Shown here one piece after another: positions 23,455-31,404 of a stretch of 33,068 nt of DNA. The stretch's first letter is position 1, and every line of letters starts with the position of its first letter. Below the pieces are notes generated by a model. It searched no databases. It had not been told where the DNA came from and worked only from the letters and a program-made list of their open reading frames with translations. Source of the DNA: DATAXV01 sp036272915 (GTDB lineage: Bacteria; Chloroflexota; Dormibacteria; Dormibacterales; Dormibacteraceae); assembly GCA_036272915.1 (NCBI GenBank), contig DATAXV010000026.1:1-33068 (forward strand), read 5' to 3'. The translations under genes were made by a program, and so were the position numbers.

Positions 23455-24048
23455 TCACCGTCGAGGTTGCGCCTCGGGACCGGAGGCGAAGGCGTCGGCC
23501 GCGCTCTGAACCCGGGCGAGGTACTCCCGCCACCCCGATTCGTCGAGGTCATCCCGATCCGGACCACCCCTCCCGTCGATGAGCTCCCTGATGATGTCCG
23601 CGTGGCCGGCGTGCTGGGCCGTCTCGGCGACCATCCGGATGAGCAGAACGCCCAGCGTCGTCTCCCGTCGGCCCTCGGGCCAGTGCGCCACCCGCCCCGG
23701 TGCCTCCAGGTCGAGCGCCGCCACGACACCGTCGGCATGAGCGCAGGCGCGCCGGTAGAGACCGGTGATGTACTCGCTGGACTCGTCGGGCCTGGCCCAC
23801 ATATCGGCGCCCTGCCAGATCGATCCGTCCTCGATCCACGACATGGTCTCCGGGGCCGGGTGCCCGAACGACGCGCCGAGGTATTCGTACTCGAGTCCGG
23901 CCAGGTGCTTCACCAGGCCGAGGAGATTCGTGCCGGTCGGCGTCATCGGGCGGCGGCGATCGTAGTCGCTGAGATCGTCGAGCTTGGACAGCAGCGCGGC
24001 TCGGCCCGCCTGGAGCTTCCGGTGAAGCTCCTCCTTCAGGTCAGGCAC
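23455..24048 (-). CDS. DinB-family protein (DUF664-like)
   Basis: The 197-residue four-helix-bundle protein has DinB-type histidines at His48 (LVKHLAGLEYEYLG), His146 and His149 (AETAQHAGHADIIRELIDGR), which would bind one metal ion. The N-terminus DLKEELHRKLQAGRAALLSKLDDLSDYDRRRPMTPTGTNLLG is typical of the DUF664 group. Members include thiol-dependent metalloenzymes; the substrate is unknown. GTG 24048 is chosen because the sequence before it (24049-24201) is translated from inside the pentapeptide-repeat gene. It follows that gene after 13 nt and probably shares its mRNA. Confidence 0.88.
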   Translation of the reverse strand: MPDLKEELHRKLQAGRAALLSKLDDLSDYDRRRPMTPTGTNLLGLVKHLAGLEYEYLGASFGHPAPETMSWIEDGSIWQGADMWARPDESSEYITGLYRRACAHADGVVAALDLEAPGRVAHWPEGRRETTLGVLLIRMVAETAQHAGHADIIRELIDGRGGPDRDDLDESGWREYLARVQSAADAFASGPEAQPRR

Positions 24049-24061
24049 GGTGACGACGCCG

Positions 24062-24640
24062 TCAGCCGACGATGATGTTGGCCGAGCGGAGCAGGGCCAT
24101 CCCCTGTTCCAGGTCGACGCGCACGCCGGCGAGGTCCTGCAGACGGACCCGCAGCCCGTCGATGGGACAGCCGCGCAGGTCGCAGTCGGTCCAGGAGCCA
24201 CCCTCGATGACGGACTCGTTGAGCCGCGATCCGCGCAGCTCGGCGCCGTCGAGGGCGCAGTTGATGAAGCTGGACTCGCTGAGCTCGCAGTCCTCGAAGA
24301 TCGCGCCCCGGAAGGACACGCCGTCGAAGGAGACGTACTGACCCACGCACTGCTTGAGCCTGGTCCCGGAGGCCTGGCAGCGGTGCAGCTGGGCTCCGGT
24401 CAGCCGGCAGCCGGTCAGGGAGATCCGCTCTAGGCCGCACTGCTCCAGCCGGCAGCCGGAGAGGTCGCAGTCGCGGAGCTCGACGTCCCTCATGTGCGCC
24501 ATGCGCAGGTGGGCGCCGGCCAGGGAGACGCCCCGCAGCCGGGATGAGGTGATGGAGACACCGGTCCCCACCTCCAGCGTGCCGCCCTCCAGGCGCAGGT
24601 CCTCGTAGGTTCCGCCGTCCTCCAGGTCCACGGCCGTCAA
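24062..24640 (-). CDS. Pentapeptide-repeat protein
   Basis: The 192-residue protein is built largely of five-residue repeats with Leu/Phe/Val at the centre and Ala/Cys/Ser at the -2 position, for example LRDCDLSGCRLEQCGLERIS, LTGAQLHRCQASGTRL and FRGAIFEDCELSESSFINCA. They would fold as a right-handed four-sided beta helix. Some family members mimic DNA and protect gyrase (MfpA, Qnr); nothing here shows that activity. TTG 24640 overlaps the amidase stop (TTGA); GTG 24631 is possible. The C-terminal GMALLRSANIIVG is duplicated beyond DinB. Confidence 0.88.
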   Translation of the reverse strand: MTAVDLEDGGTYEDLRLEGGTLEVGTGVSITSSRLRGVSLAGAHLRMAHMRDVELRDCDLSGCRLEQCGLERISLTGCRLTGAQLHRCQASGTRLKQCVGQYVSFDGVSFRGAIFEDCELSESSFINCALDGAELRGSRLNESVIEGGSWTDCDLRGCPIDGLRVRLQDLAGVRVDLEQGMALLRSANIIVG

Positions 24641-25926
24641 TCGTAGCCGGGAGGACGCTGGAAGCCGAAGCCCTGGGCCACTTCCAGCTGGGCGGCGACG
24701 TCGAGCAGCAGCCACTCGCGGCGGTAGGCGGCGACCAGCTGCACGCCGACGGGAAGCCCGTCGTCGAGGCCGGCGGGCACCGAGATCGCGGGCAGCCCGG
24801 CGAAGCTCACCGGCAGCACGAACTGGGTGTACTCGGTCCAGTCGTCGCCGAGGAAGGCGGGGACCTGATCGATCGGGCGGGGCGGGCTGGGCAGGGTCGG
24901 GGTGAGCATCAGGTCGTGGCCGTGCAGGCGATCGTGCACGAAGCCGGCCCCGTTGATGCCGCTCTCCAGCGCCGCCACGAAGTCGGTGCCGCTGATCCTC
25001 CGGCCCTCCTCGATCAGGGGGGCGACGTCGGGTCCGTACTCGGAGGGTTCGCCGGGATACGCGCCCAGGGTCACCGGCCGGACCGTCTTGTAGGCGCGGG
25101 CGACGACCTCGGGCGTCCAGCCCCGGCCCCTGACCACGTGATGACCGGCCGCCTCCAGGGCCGCGGCGGCGCGGTCGACGGCCGCCTTCGCCGCCGGTCC
25201 CACCGACATCGAGGTCTCGTCGATGGCGATGATGCTGAGCGGCCGGTCCTGCGGCTCGGGCGCGATCTCGCCGATCAGGAACTCGAAGGCGATGCGGAGA
25301 TCCAGCGCCGATCGGGCGAGCGGGCCGTGCACGGAGAGCCGGATCGGGTCCGGCTGCTCGGTCGGGACCCGCATCGGCGAGGGGCGAAGGCCGAGGACGC
25401 CGCAGCTGGCGGCCGGGACCCGGATCGAGCCTCCCATGTCGCTGCCGAACGCCATCGAGCAGAGGCCGGCGGCAACGGCGGCGCCGCTGCCCCCGCTCGA
25501 GCCGCCCGGGCTGAGCCCGGGCCGCCACGGGTTCTCGGTGGCGGGGAAGAGGGGATTGGTGGTGCCCACGGCGGCGGCCAGCTCGGGGGTGTTGACCTTG
25601 CCGAGGATGGCGGCCCCGCGCTCCCGGGCGGTCCGCACCTGGAGCGAGTCCTGCTCGGCGACGCGGTTCCTGAACTTGGGCGAACCCGCCGTCCAGGGCA
25701 TGCCGATGACCGGTTCGGTGTCCTTGACGGCGATGGTGATGCCGGCCAGCGGGCCCTGTCCGACGCTGGCTCGGTCGTCGACGTGGCAGTAGGCGTGGAC
25801 GCGACCGTCGTACCGGCGGATGCGGCGCAGCTGGTCGTCGACCATGTCCTGAGCCGCGACCTCACCCGCACGCACCAGGCGCTGGACCTCCTTGGCCGTC
25901 AGCCAGCCCTCCTCGTCGTTCCTCAT
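24637..25926 (-). CDS. Amidase (amidase-signature family)
   Basis: The 429-residue hydrolase has the full Ser-cisSer-Lys triad of the family. In numbering from the upstream GTG these are Lys70 (GITIAVKDTEP), Ser145 (GGSSGGSGAAVA) and the nucleophile Ser169 (DMGGSIRVPA); subtract two from ATG 25926. It would cleave a carboxamide to acid and ammonia; the substrate is unknown. It lacks the extra domains of GatA and no gatB or gatC is near, so a tRNA amidotransferase role is unlikely. GATACT lies 7 nt before ATG 25926, supporting that start and a leaderless mRNA; GTG 25932 is also possible. It overlaps the pentapeptide gene. Confidence 0.9.
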   Translation of the reverse strand: MRNDEEGWLTAKEVQRLVRAGEVAAQDMVDDQLRRIRRYDGRVHAYCHVDDRASVGQGPLAGITIAVKDTEPVIGMPWTAGSPKFRNRVAEQDSLQVRTARERGAAILGKVNTPELAAAVGTTNPLFPATENPWRPGLSPGGSSGGSGAAVAAGLCSMAFGSDMGGSIRVPAASCGVLGLRPSPMRVPTEQPDPIRLSVHGPLARSALDLRIAFEFLIGEIAPEPQDRPLSIIAIDETSMSVGPAAKAAVDRAAAALEAAGHHVVRGRGWTPEVVARAYKTVRPVTLGAYPGEPSEYGPDVAPLIEEGRRISGTDFVAALESGINGAGFVHDRLHGHDLMLTPTLPSPPRPIDQVPAFLGDDWTEYTQFVLPVSFAGLPAISVPAGLDDGLPVGVQLVAAYRREWLLLDVAAQLEVAQGFGFQRPPGYD

Positions 25927-26003
25927 CCCCACCAGTATCCTCGGCCGTCTCCGGCGAGGCCAGATGGCGGCAGCGCCTATCCTGGAGCTCAGGCGGTTCA
26001 GCG

Positions 26004-26459
26004 ATGTGCTCCAACGACGACTTCCACCCCCGGCTCCACCATGTGCGCGGCGACGCCCTCACCGAGGACACCGCCCAGACCTCGGGGATGCGGCGCCGGG
26101 AGGCGATCAGCGGCAGCAGCGTGGGCTCGGAGCGGATCTGGATGGGGCAGACCCACGTCGCCCCGTCGACGCGATCCGGCGACCACCACCACGGCGAGTC
26201 GGAGACCGCCATCTACGTCGTCTCCGGCCACCCCGAGTTCGTCTTCCTGGAGGGGGAGGGCGGGGAGGCCCACGAGGTCCGGATCCGGGCCAAGCCCGGG
26301 GACTACGTCTTCGTGCCGCCCTTCGCACCTCACCGGGAGGAGAATCCGGACCCCGCCGAGGAGGCGGTGGTGGTCATCGCCCGCACCACGCAGGAGGCGA
26401 TCGTGGTGAACCTCCCCGACCTCAGGGGTCAGGGCCGGCCGCCCGCCGGGCGGCCCTGA
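26004..26459 (+). CDS. Cupin-domain protein
   Basis: The 151-residue protein has the two cupin motifs: H61-H-H63-x-E65-x-E67 (DHHHGESETAIYVVSGHPEFVF) and GDYVFVPPFAPHREENP with His110. His61, His63, Glu67 and His110 are the expected metal ligands. Cupins include dioxygenases, isomerases and sensors; the role cannot be read from this sequence. It is divergent from the amidase with 77 nt between starts, so the two may share control. TATCCT (25978-25983) is a possible -10. Confidence 0.85.
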   Translation: MCSNDDFHPRLHHVRGDALTEDTAQTSGMRRREAISGSSVGSERIWMGQTHVAPSTRSGDHHHGESETAIYVVSGHPEFVFLEGEGGEAHEVRIRAKPGDYVFVPPFAPHREENPDPAEEAVVVIARTTQEAIVVNLPDLRGQGRPPAGRP

Positions 26460-26474
26460 GCGACGGCGGCCCCC

Positions 26475-26714
26475 TCACCGGATGAGGAGCAGGCCGGCGA
26501 CGACGACGAGGAACACCGCGGTGGCTCCGTGGACACCGAACGCGGTCGCCCTCGGTCCGTGGTGGCGGAGCACGATGATCGCGTCGGCGACGGGGATGAC
26601 GGCCGCCGCGATCAGGAACCGGCGGATGACCTGCGGCGCGCCGGTGAGGAGCAGGGCGGCGGCGATCAGTCGGGAGGCGGAATACCAGTAGCGCCAGAAT
26701 TTCGGCGCTAGAAT
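26475..26714 (-). pseudogene. N-terminally truncated DUF4267-like membrane protein
   Basis: The frame encodes RLIAAALLLTGAPQVIRRFLIAAAVIPVADAIIVLRHHGPRA and AFGVHGATAVFLVVVAGLLL. These are two or three membrane helices in the DUF4267 pattern, with Asp in the IPxxD motif and the conserved HGAT. Complete members are about 120-130 residues, and here the first 45 or so are missing. No ATG, GTG or TTG stands in frame; the only candidate in a plausible place is ATT 26714. The TetR gene's promoter occupies the site where the N-terminus should be. I regard it as a relic. Confidence 0.5.
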
Positions 26715-26732
26715 TGCTGCTGGCGATATAGT
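26689..26732 (+). promoter_or_regulatory. Promoter region and inverted repeat of the plus-strand TetR gene
   Basis: TAGCGCC (26689-26695) and GGCGCTA (26704-26710) form a perfect inverted repeat around an AT-rich 8-nt spacer. AGAATT is repeated at 26696-26701 and 26710-26715. The -10 TATAGT (26727-26732) ends exactly 7 nt before the TetR ATG, so the mRNA should be leaderless. The repeat may be the regulator's own operator. Confidence 0.5.
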
Positions 26733-26739
26733 CGGGCCG

Positions 26740-27306
26740 ATGCCAGCCGGAGAGCGGAAGACAAGGGAGCGCGAGCGGCGCCGGCGCCTGATCCTGACCA
26801 CCGCCCGCGAGATCGCCGAGGCCGAGGGCTGGGAGGCGGTCACGACACGCCGTCTCGCCGACGCCATCGAGTACAGCCAGCCGGTCCTCTACAGCCACTT
26901 CCCGAACCGCGCCGCGATCGTCCGTGAGGTGGCGGTGGAGGGGTTCGCCGAGCTGGCCGCGGTGCTGCGCGGCGCCGACTCGGCGGCGGAGCCGGCGGAC
27001 CTGGCCCTGCTCGCGGTCGCCCGCGCCTATCTCGAGTTCGGGCGCTTGAGGCCGGGCCTCTACGAAGCCATGTTCTCGCTGGCCGACCCGTCCTTCGCCC
27101 GCACCGACGCGCCGGAGGCCCTGCGCCGGGCGTTCGCCGGGCTACGGGAGCCGGTGGCGCGCCTCCAGCCGGCCGACGCCGACACCGCCGCCGAGGTGGT
27201 CTGGTCCAGCCTTCACGGCATGGTCACGCTGGCCAGGGGCGCACGGCTCCGGCCGGACCGGGCCCGGGAGAGGCTCGAGCTGCTGGTGCGATCCCTAGCC
27301 CGCTGA
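26740..27306 (+). CDS. TetR-family transcriptional regulator
   Basis: The 188-residue protein has an N-terminal helix-turn-helix (ILTTAREIAEAEGWEAVTTRRLADAIEYSQPVLYSHFPNRAAIVREVAVEGF), with YSHF in the place of the usual YYHF. The ligand-binding domain ends with AAEVVWSSLHGMVTLARG, the WHG motif of the TetR_C_33 subfamily. It probably represses a neighbouring gene or itself; the target is unknown. Its stop codon directly abuts that of the convergent TetR gene on the other strand. Confidence 0.9.
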   Translation: MPAGERKTRERERRRRLILTTAREIAEAEGWEAVTTRRLADAIEYSQPVLYSHFPNRAAIVREVAVEGFAELAAVLRGADSAAEPADLALLAVARAYLEFGRLRPGLYEAMFSLADPSFARTDAPEALRRAFAGLREPVARLQPADADTAAEVVWSSLHGMVTLARGARLRPDRARERLELLVRSLAR

Positions 27307-27858
27307 TCAGGGGAGGGTGGAGGCGATGCCGGCGATGATCAACGCCAGCCCCTCCTCGAAGACCCGATCCCGGCGTTCCCTCGGCCAGATCGGTGAGCCC
27401 GCCTTGCGCGCCTGCTCCTCGATCGTCACGCCGTTGACGTAGGCGAAGACGGTGTCGACCGCCACCGCCGCGGCGTTCTCGTCGATGCCGGCCGCGATGA
27501 GGGATCCGATGAGCGCGTGGAAGCTGGCCAGGGCCTCGGTGCCGGGTTTGTGGAAGGTGGACAGCAGGCGGGCACCGTCGCGGTGGGCCAGCATCACCTC
27601 GCGGGCGCCCGTCGCCGCCGCCGGCAGTAGCTGATCCCAGGGGGGAAGGGGATCGGGAGGAAGCTCGGCGCCCTCAGGTGGCGAGACGAGGTGGGCGACC
27701 ATCGCGTCGAGCAGGTCCTGCTTGCTGGCGTAGTGGCGGTACAGCGCGCTCGCCCGCACGCCCAGGCGCCCGGCCAGCACCCTCATCGTGAGCCCATCCA
27801 GGCCGACCTCGTCGAGCAGGCCGATCGCCGCCTCCAGCACGTCGTCGCGCCGCGCCAT
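27307..27858 (-). CDS. TetR-family repressor (TetR_C type), divergent from a monooxygenase
   Basis: The 183-residue protein starts MARRDDVLEAAIGLLDEVGLDGLTMRVLAGRLGVRASALYRHYASKQDLLDAM, a standard TetR DNA-binding domain. The C-terminal domain resembles that of the tetracycline repressor. ATG 27858 has GGAGG 6 nt upstream, so I chose it over ATGs at 27885 and 27930. The gene is divergent from a FAD monooxygenase and hydrolase pair, with a 19-bp palindrome between them. A model in which it represses both directions until an aromatic or polyketide-like ligand appears fits the layout but is inference. Confidence 0.92.
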   Translation of the reverse strand: MARRDDVLEAAIGLLDEVGLDGLTMRVLAGRLGVRASALYRHYASKQDLLDAMVAHLVSPPEGAELPPDPLPPWDQLLPAAATGAREVMLAHRDGARLLSTFHKPGTEALASFHALIGSLIAAGIDENAAAVAVDTVFAYVNGVTIEEQARKAGSPIWPRERRDRVFEEGLALIIAGIASTLP

Positions 27859-27878
27859 CCACGTCCTCCATTCGGGGG

Positions 27879-27932
27879 TTGACATGCTCGGTCGAGCTGT
27901 GTGAACATCGTACACGTGAACACTGTTCACGT
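27879..27932 (+). promoter_or_regulatory. Monooxygenase promoter with 19-bp palindromic TetR operator
   Basis: A consensus -35 TTGACA (27879-27884) is followed at 18 bp by GAACAT (27903-27908). ACGTGAACA-C-TGTTCACGT (27914-27932) is a perfect palindrome with 9-bp arms at the expected transcription start. GTGAACA also occurs at 27901-27907, 15 bp before its second copy inside the palindrome. On the other strand TACGAT (27907-27912) could serve as the -10 of the repressor. A repressor bound here would cover both promoters. Confidence 0.7.
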
Positions 27933-27950
27933 AGCAAAGGAGGTTTTGTG

Positions 27951-29117
27951 ATGGCGGAAGAAGGCGTGGGGCGCGCCCTCGTGATCGGCGGCGGACTGGG
28001 CGGCCTGACGCTCGCCCATGCGCTGGCCGGCGCCGGCATCGACGTGCGCGTCCACGAGGCGGACGACGGTGGCGGCGACCGCTCCCAGGGATTCCGGATC
28101 GGGCTGGGCTCTCCGGCCCTGGAGGTGCTTCGGGCGGTGCTGCCGTCGCGCCTGCACCGGCTGGTCGAGCTCACCAGCGGGAGCCTGACCGGGCCGGGCC
28201 TGGTCTTCGACGAGCAGCTGAACGTGATGAGCGGCGACCTCGAGGGGCCGCCCGCCGACAGCCGGGCGATGGACCGCCAGGTGCTGCGCCGGATCCTTCT
28301 CGGCGGGCTCGGCGACCGCGTCGCCCAGGGCCGGAAGCTGGTCGACCTGACCGAGACGGCGGACGGCGTGACCGCGCGCTTCGGCGACGGCAGCGAGGCC
28401 TCGGGAAGTGTGTTGATCGGTGCCGACGGGAGCCACTCGGCGGTCAGGCGTCACCTCTTGCCGGAGATGCGGCTGGTGGAGTCGGACCTCTGCGGGGCAA
28501 TGGGGCGGACGCCGACGACCGAGCGGTTCCTGCGCCTCGTGCCCGGTCGAGGGACCATGGTCCGCGGCCCCGGTATGACGCTGATGCTGGGCCGCATGCA
28601 GTTCGACCGGGAGCCCTCCGAGGCGGCCGCCGAGCTCGCTCCCGAGCTGGACATGCCGCGGCGCGAGAGCTACGTGCGCTGGGTACTGATGGTGCCGCCT
28701 GGACATCCCGCCGCCGCCGGTCCGGGCCGCGCGGACGCCCGGCAGCTGGTCCTCGACCTGATCGAGGGATGGCATCCCGACCTGCGCGACCTGATCGCCG
28801 CCTCCGACCTGAGCGGGGTGGGCCGGGCCCGCGTCCTCGACCGTCCGCTGCCACCCTTCCCGGTGGGGCGGGTCACACTGCTCGGGGACGCCGCGCATCT
28901 GACCCTGGCCAGCGGCGGCAACGGCGCCACCACCGCCATGCAGGACGCCTTCCGGCTCTGCGCCCGGCTGGTCGAGGTCGACGGCGGGCGGGACCTCCGA
29001 TCGGCGCTCGGCGACTATCAGCGGGATCTGCTCGACCGGGGCAACGCCGCGGTCGAGCACAGCAAGGTGGCGCTGCGCAGGTTCGCGCCGGCCGGCGCCG
29101 GGGAGACGGACCGATGA
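27951..29117 (+). CDS. FAD-dependent monooxygenase (UbiH/salicylate-hydroxylase-like)
   Basis: The 388-residue flavoprotein has the GxGxxG motif at G13-GGLG-G18 (VIGGGLGGLTLAHALAGAGIDVRVHEAD). A DG motif follows (VLIGADGSHSAVRRHL), and the second FAD motif GD-AAHLT has Asp313 and TTAMQDAFRLC. This is the class A hydroxylase layout without the extra C-terminal domain of the 84-1697 gene. It should hydroxylate an aromatic or cyclic compound with NAD(P)H and O2. AAGGAGG stands 8 nt before ATG 27951, so the longer frame from 27879 is rejected. It overlaps the hydrolase gene by four bases. Confidence 0.92.
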   Translation: MAEEGVGRALVIGGGLGGLTLAHALAGAGIDVRVHEADDGGGDRSQGFRIGLGSPALEVLRAVLPSRLHRLVELTSGSLTGPGLVFDEQLNVMSGDLEGPPADSRAMDRQVLRRILLGGLGDRVAQGRKLVDLTETADGVTARFGDGSEASGSVLIGADGSHSAVRRHLLPEMRLVESDLCGAMGRTPTTERFLRLVPGRGTMVRGPGMTLMLGRMQFDREPSEAAAELAPELDMPRRESYVRWVLMVPPGHPAAAGPGRADARQLVLDLIEGWHPDLRDLIAASDLSGVGRARVLDRPLPPFPVGRVTLLGDAAHLTLASGGNGATTAMQDAFRLCARLVEVDGGRDLRSALGDYQRDLLDRGNAAVEHSKVALRRFAPAGAGETDR

Positions 29118-29953
29118 CGGGCAGGGGCGAGGTCCGCTCCACCGACGGGACCGTGATCGGCTACCGCCGCAGCGGGCAGGGCCCCGGGGTGATCCTGCTC
29201 CATGGCGGGATGAAGGCATCCCAGCACTTCTCCGGGCTCGCCGCGGCCCTGGCCGACCGCTTCACCGCGATCGTGCCCGACCGGCGCGGTCGCGGCCTCA
29301 GCGGACCCCACGGCGAGAACTTCTCGGTCATGCGCGAGGTCGAGGACGTGCAGGCGCTGGTCGCCGCGACCGGCGCCTCGCGGATCTTCGGGCTGAGCTC
29401 GGGCGGGCTGGTCGCCCTGCGCAGCGCCCTCGAGACCCCGGAGCTGGAGCGCGTCGCCCTGTACGAGCCGCCGCTCTCGGTCAGGGGCTCGGTGCCGACC
29501 GGCTGGGTGCCTCGCTACGACCGCGAGATCGCGGCCGGCCGGCCCGCGGCGGCGCTGGCCACGGCGCTGAAGGGGACCGGGGTGGAGCCGGTGCTGGGCC
29601 GGCTGCCCCGCTTCCTCCTGGTGCCGATGTTCGCGCTGGGGGCTCGCGTCGAGCGTGAGCCCGCGGAGGGTGAGGTCCCGATCTCCGCGCTGATCCCGAC
29701 GCAGCACTTCGACATGCGGATCGTCGAGGAGATGGCGGACACGGCCGGCCGGTACGCGGCGCTGCGGACACCCGTGCTCCTCCTCGGTGGGGGCCGGAGC
29801 CCGGCCTCTCTCGGCGTCGCCCTGCAGACGCTCGAGGAGACGCTGCCCAACGCGCGGAGGGTGACCCTTCCCGGTCTCGGCCACACCGGACCCGAGGATG
29901 AGGGCGACCCGCTCGCGGTCGCCGCCGAGCTGCGCGACTTCCTCGCCGCCTGA
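29114..29953 (+). CDS. Alpha/beta-fold hydrolase
   Basis: The 279-residue enzyme has the nucleophile Ser95 in G-L-S-S-G (FGLSSGGLVALRSAL), the oxyanion-hole motif LLHGG and His257 in LPGLGHTGPED. The catalytic acid is probably the Asp/Glu in the strand before TPVLLLGGG, but it is not certain. The ATG overlaps the monooxygenase stop (ATGA), so the two are co-translated and probably act on one substrate, oxygenation followed by hydrolysis. The longer in-frame stretch from 28769 is inside the monooxygenase gene. Confidence 0.9.
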   Translation: MTGRGEVRSTDGTVIGYRRSGQGPGVILLHGGMKASQHFSGLAAALADRFTAIVPDRRGRGLSGPHGENFSVMREVEDVQALVAATGASRIFGLSSGGLVALRSALETPELERVALYEPPLSVRGSVPTGWVPRYDREIAAGRPAAALATALKGTGVEPVLGRLPRFLLVPMFALGARVEREPAEGEVPISALIPTQHFDMRIVEEMADTAGRYAALRTPVLLLGGGRSPASLGVALQTLEETLPNARRVTLPGLGHTGPEDEGDPLAVAAELRDFLAA

Positions 29954-30004
29954 TGTTGCCCGGGCCGGCCATGTACGCTCGGAGACCATGTCCCAGGCGG
30001 TGAG

Positions 30005-31144
30005 ATGACGCGACCGACCTCGGGGCTCGGCGTGGCCGTCGTCGGGCTCCAGTTCGGCGCCGAGTTCGTCCCCATCTACCGGAGCCATCCCGACGTCGGC
30101 CGCGTCGTCGTCTGCGACACCGACGAGGTGCGACTGGCCGAGATCGTCGCCCGCAATCCCGGCATCGAGCGCGCGGGGTCCCTGGAGGAGGTTCTCGCCG
30201 ATCCCGGGATCGACGCCGTCCACCTACTGACCCCGGTGCCGCTCCACGTCCCCCAGACCCTGGCCGTGCTCGAAGCCGGCAAGCACTGCGCCTGCGCCGT
30301 GCCCATGGGGCTGACCCTGGATGAGCTGACCGCGGTCGTCGACGCCACCCGGCGGGCGGGGCGGAACTACATGATGATGGAGACGGCCGTCTACACCCGC
30401 GAGTACCTCTACGTCCAGGATCTGATCCGCGGCGGCGAGCTCGGCCGGGTCTCCTTCGCCCGAGGCGCGCACCTCCAGGACACCGTCGGCTACGCCGACT
30501 ACTGGAAGGGCTTCCCCCCGCACCTCTACATGACCCACGCGGTGAGCCCGATCCTGGGGTTGCTCGACGCCACGGCCGCCCGCGTCCACTGCCTCGGCTC
30601 CGGCACCCTGCCCGCCGATTGGCAGGCGCGCTGGCACAATCCCTACCCGGTCGAGACCGCCATCTTCCGGCTCCGCCGGTCGGACGTCGCCATGGAGATC
30701 ACGCGCTCCCTCTTCCAGGTCGCCCGCAGCTTCATCGAGAGCTTCGCCGTCTACGGCGACCGTCGCGGCTTCGAGTGGCAGCAGCTCGACGGCGAGGATC
30801 CCGCCCTCTTCACGCTGCTCCCGCCGAAGGCAGGTGACCGGGCCACGCCGGTGGAGGCCCAGCGGGTGCCCATTCCCGACACCGCCTCCCGGCTTCCGGC
30901 CGGGCTCGCCGATTACACCCGCTCGCGGAACGTGAGCGCCGACCCCGCCCGTCCGCGGATGGTCGGCGGCGGGCACGGTGGGTCGCATCCGCATCTGGTC
31001 AACGAGTTCGTGCGCAGCGTCGTCGAGGGGCGGCCGGCTGCGGTGAACGAGCTGGTCGCGGCCAACTGGACCGCGCCCGGCATCTGCGCCCATGCCTCGG
31101 CCCTCGCCGAGGGCGAGGCCGTCGACATCCCGCTCTTCGCGTAG
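30005..31144 (+). CDS. Gfo/Idh/MocA-like oxidoreductase lacking the usual lysine
   Basis: The 379-residue protein has a Rossmann N-terminus (VAVVGLQFGAEFVPIYRSHPDVGRVVVCDTDEVR), in which the second Gly of GxGxxG is Gln16. The family's EKP motif at the active site is changed to A98-V99-P100 (HCACAVPMGL), so the conserved Lys is missing. The C-terminal domain follows (ELGRVSFARGAHLQD, FPPHLYMTHAVSPIL). NAD-linked sugar or inositol oxidation is the family role, but this one may do something else. It starts 51 nt after the hydrolase gene. A 6-codon frame from ATG 29988 overlaps its start. Confidence 0.88.
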   Translation: MTRPTSGLGVAVVGLQFGAEFVPIYRSHPDVGRVVVCDTDEVRLAEIVARNPGIERAGSLEEVLADPGIDAVHLLTPVPLHVPQTLAVLEAGKHCACAVPMGLTLDELTAVVDATRRAGRNYMMMETAVYTREYLYVQDLIRGGELGRVSFARGAHLQDTVGYADYWKGFPPHLYMTHAVSPILGLLDATAARVHCLGSGTLPADWQARWHNPYPVETAIFRLRRSDVAMEITRSLFQVARSFIESFAVYGDRRGFEWQQLDGEDPALFTLLPPKAGDRATPVEAQRVPIPDTASRLPAGLADYTRSRNVSADPARPRMVGGGHGGSHPHLVNEFVRSVVEGRPAAVNELVAANWTAPGICAHASALAEGEAVDIPLFA

Positions 31145-31150
31145 GGACGG

Positions 31151-31404
31151 TCAGGTGCGAGCGTCCACCAGCAGGGTCGCGTGGGTGGCGACGGGGTCGA
31201 TCTCGAGCAGGTGCCGCTGGCCTCGGGTTCGACGACGGCGGTGCTGATGTCGTCCCCGGCGAAGGCGCGGATGGCGTCCTCGCACTCCCAGAAGGTGAGC
31301 ACGGTCGGAGACGAAGCTCGGCGAGGAGCGTTCCCTCGAAGTGGGCGTGGTACGCCGCGGCCCGCTCCGTCCTCCCCCGAGCCGACCAAGGTTCTCACGA
31401 TCAT
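31151..31404 (-). pseudogene. Decayed ABM-type (antibiotic biosynthesis monooxygenase-like) gene
   Basis: Pieces of one protein occur in three frames: MIVRTLVGSGEDGAGR, AAAYHAHFEGTLLAELRLR, VLTFWECEDAIRAFAGDDISTAVVEPE and HLLEIDPVATHATLLVDAR before a stop. Placed in order they follow the dimeric ferredoxin-like fold of ABM proteins, in which W/E and AIRAFAGDD are typical. At least two frameshifts and a short deletion separate the pieces. It cannot make the full protein. Confidence 0.6.

Noticed and set aside
24062..25528. A 488-codon minus frame joining the amidase region with the pentapeptide protein
   Set aside because: Only the last 192 codons are the real pentapeptide gene; the rest is the amidase gene in the wrong frame.
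29988..30008. A 6-codon upstream frame before the Gfo/Idh/MocA gene
   Set aside because: It could be an attenuating leader, but nothing in its codons or position supports a regulatory role.
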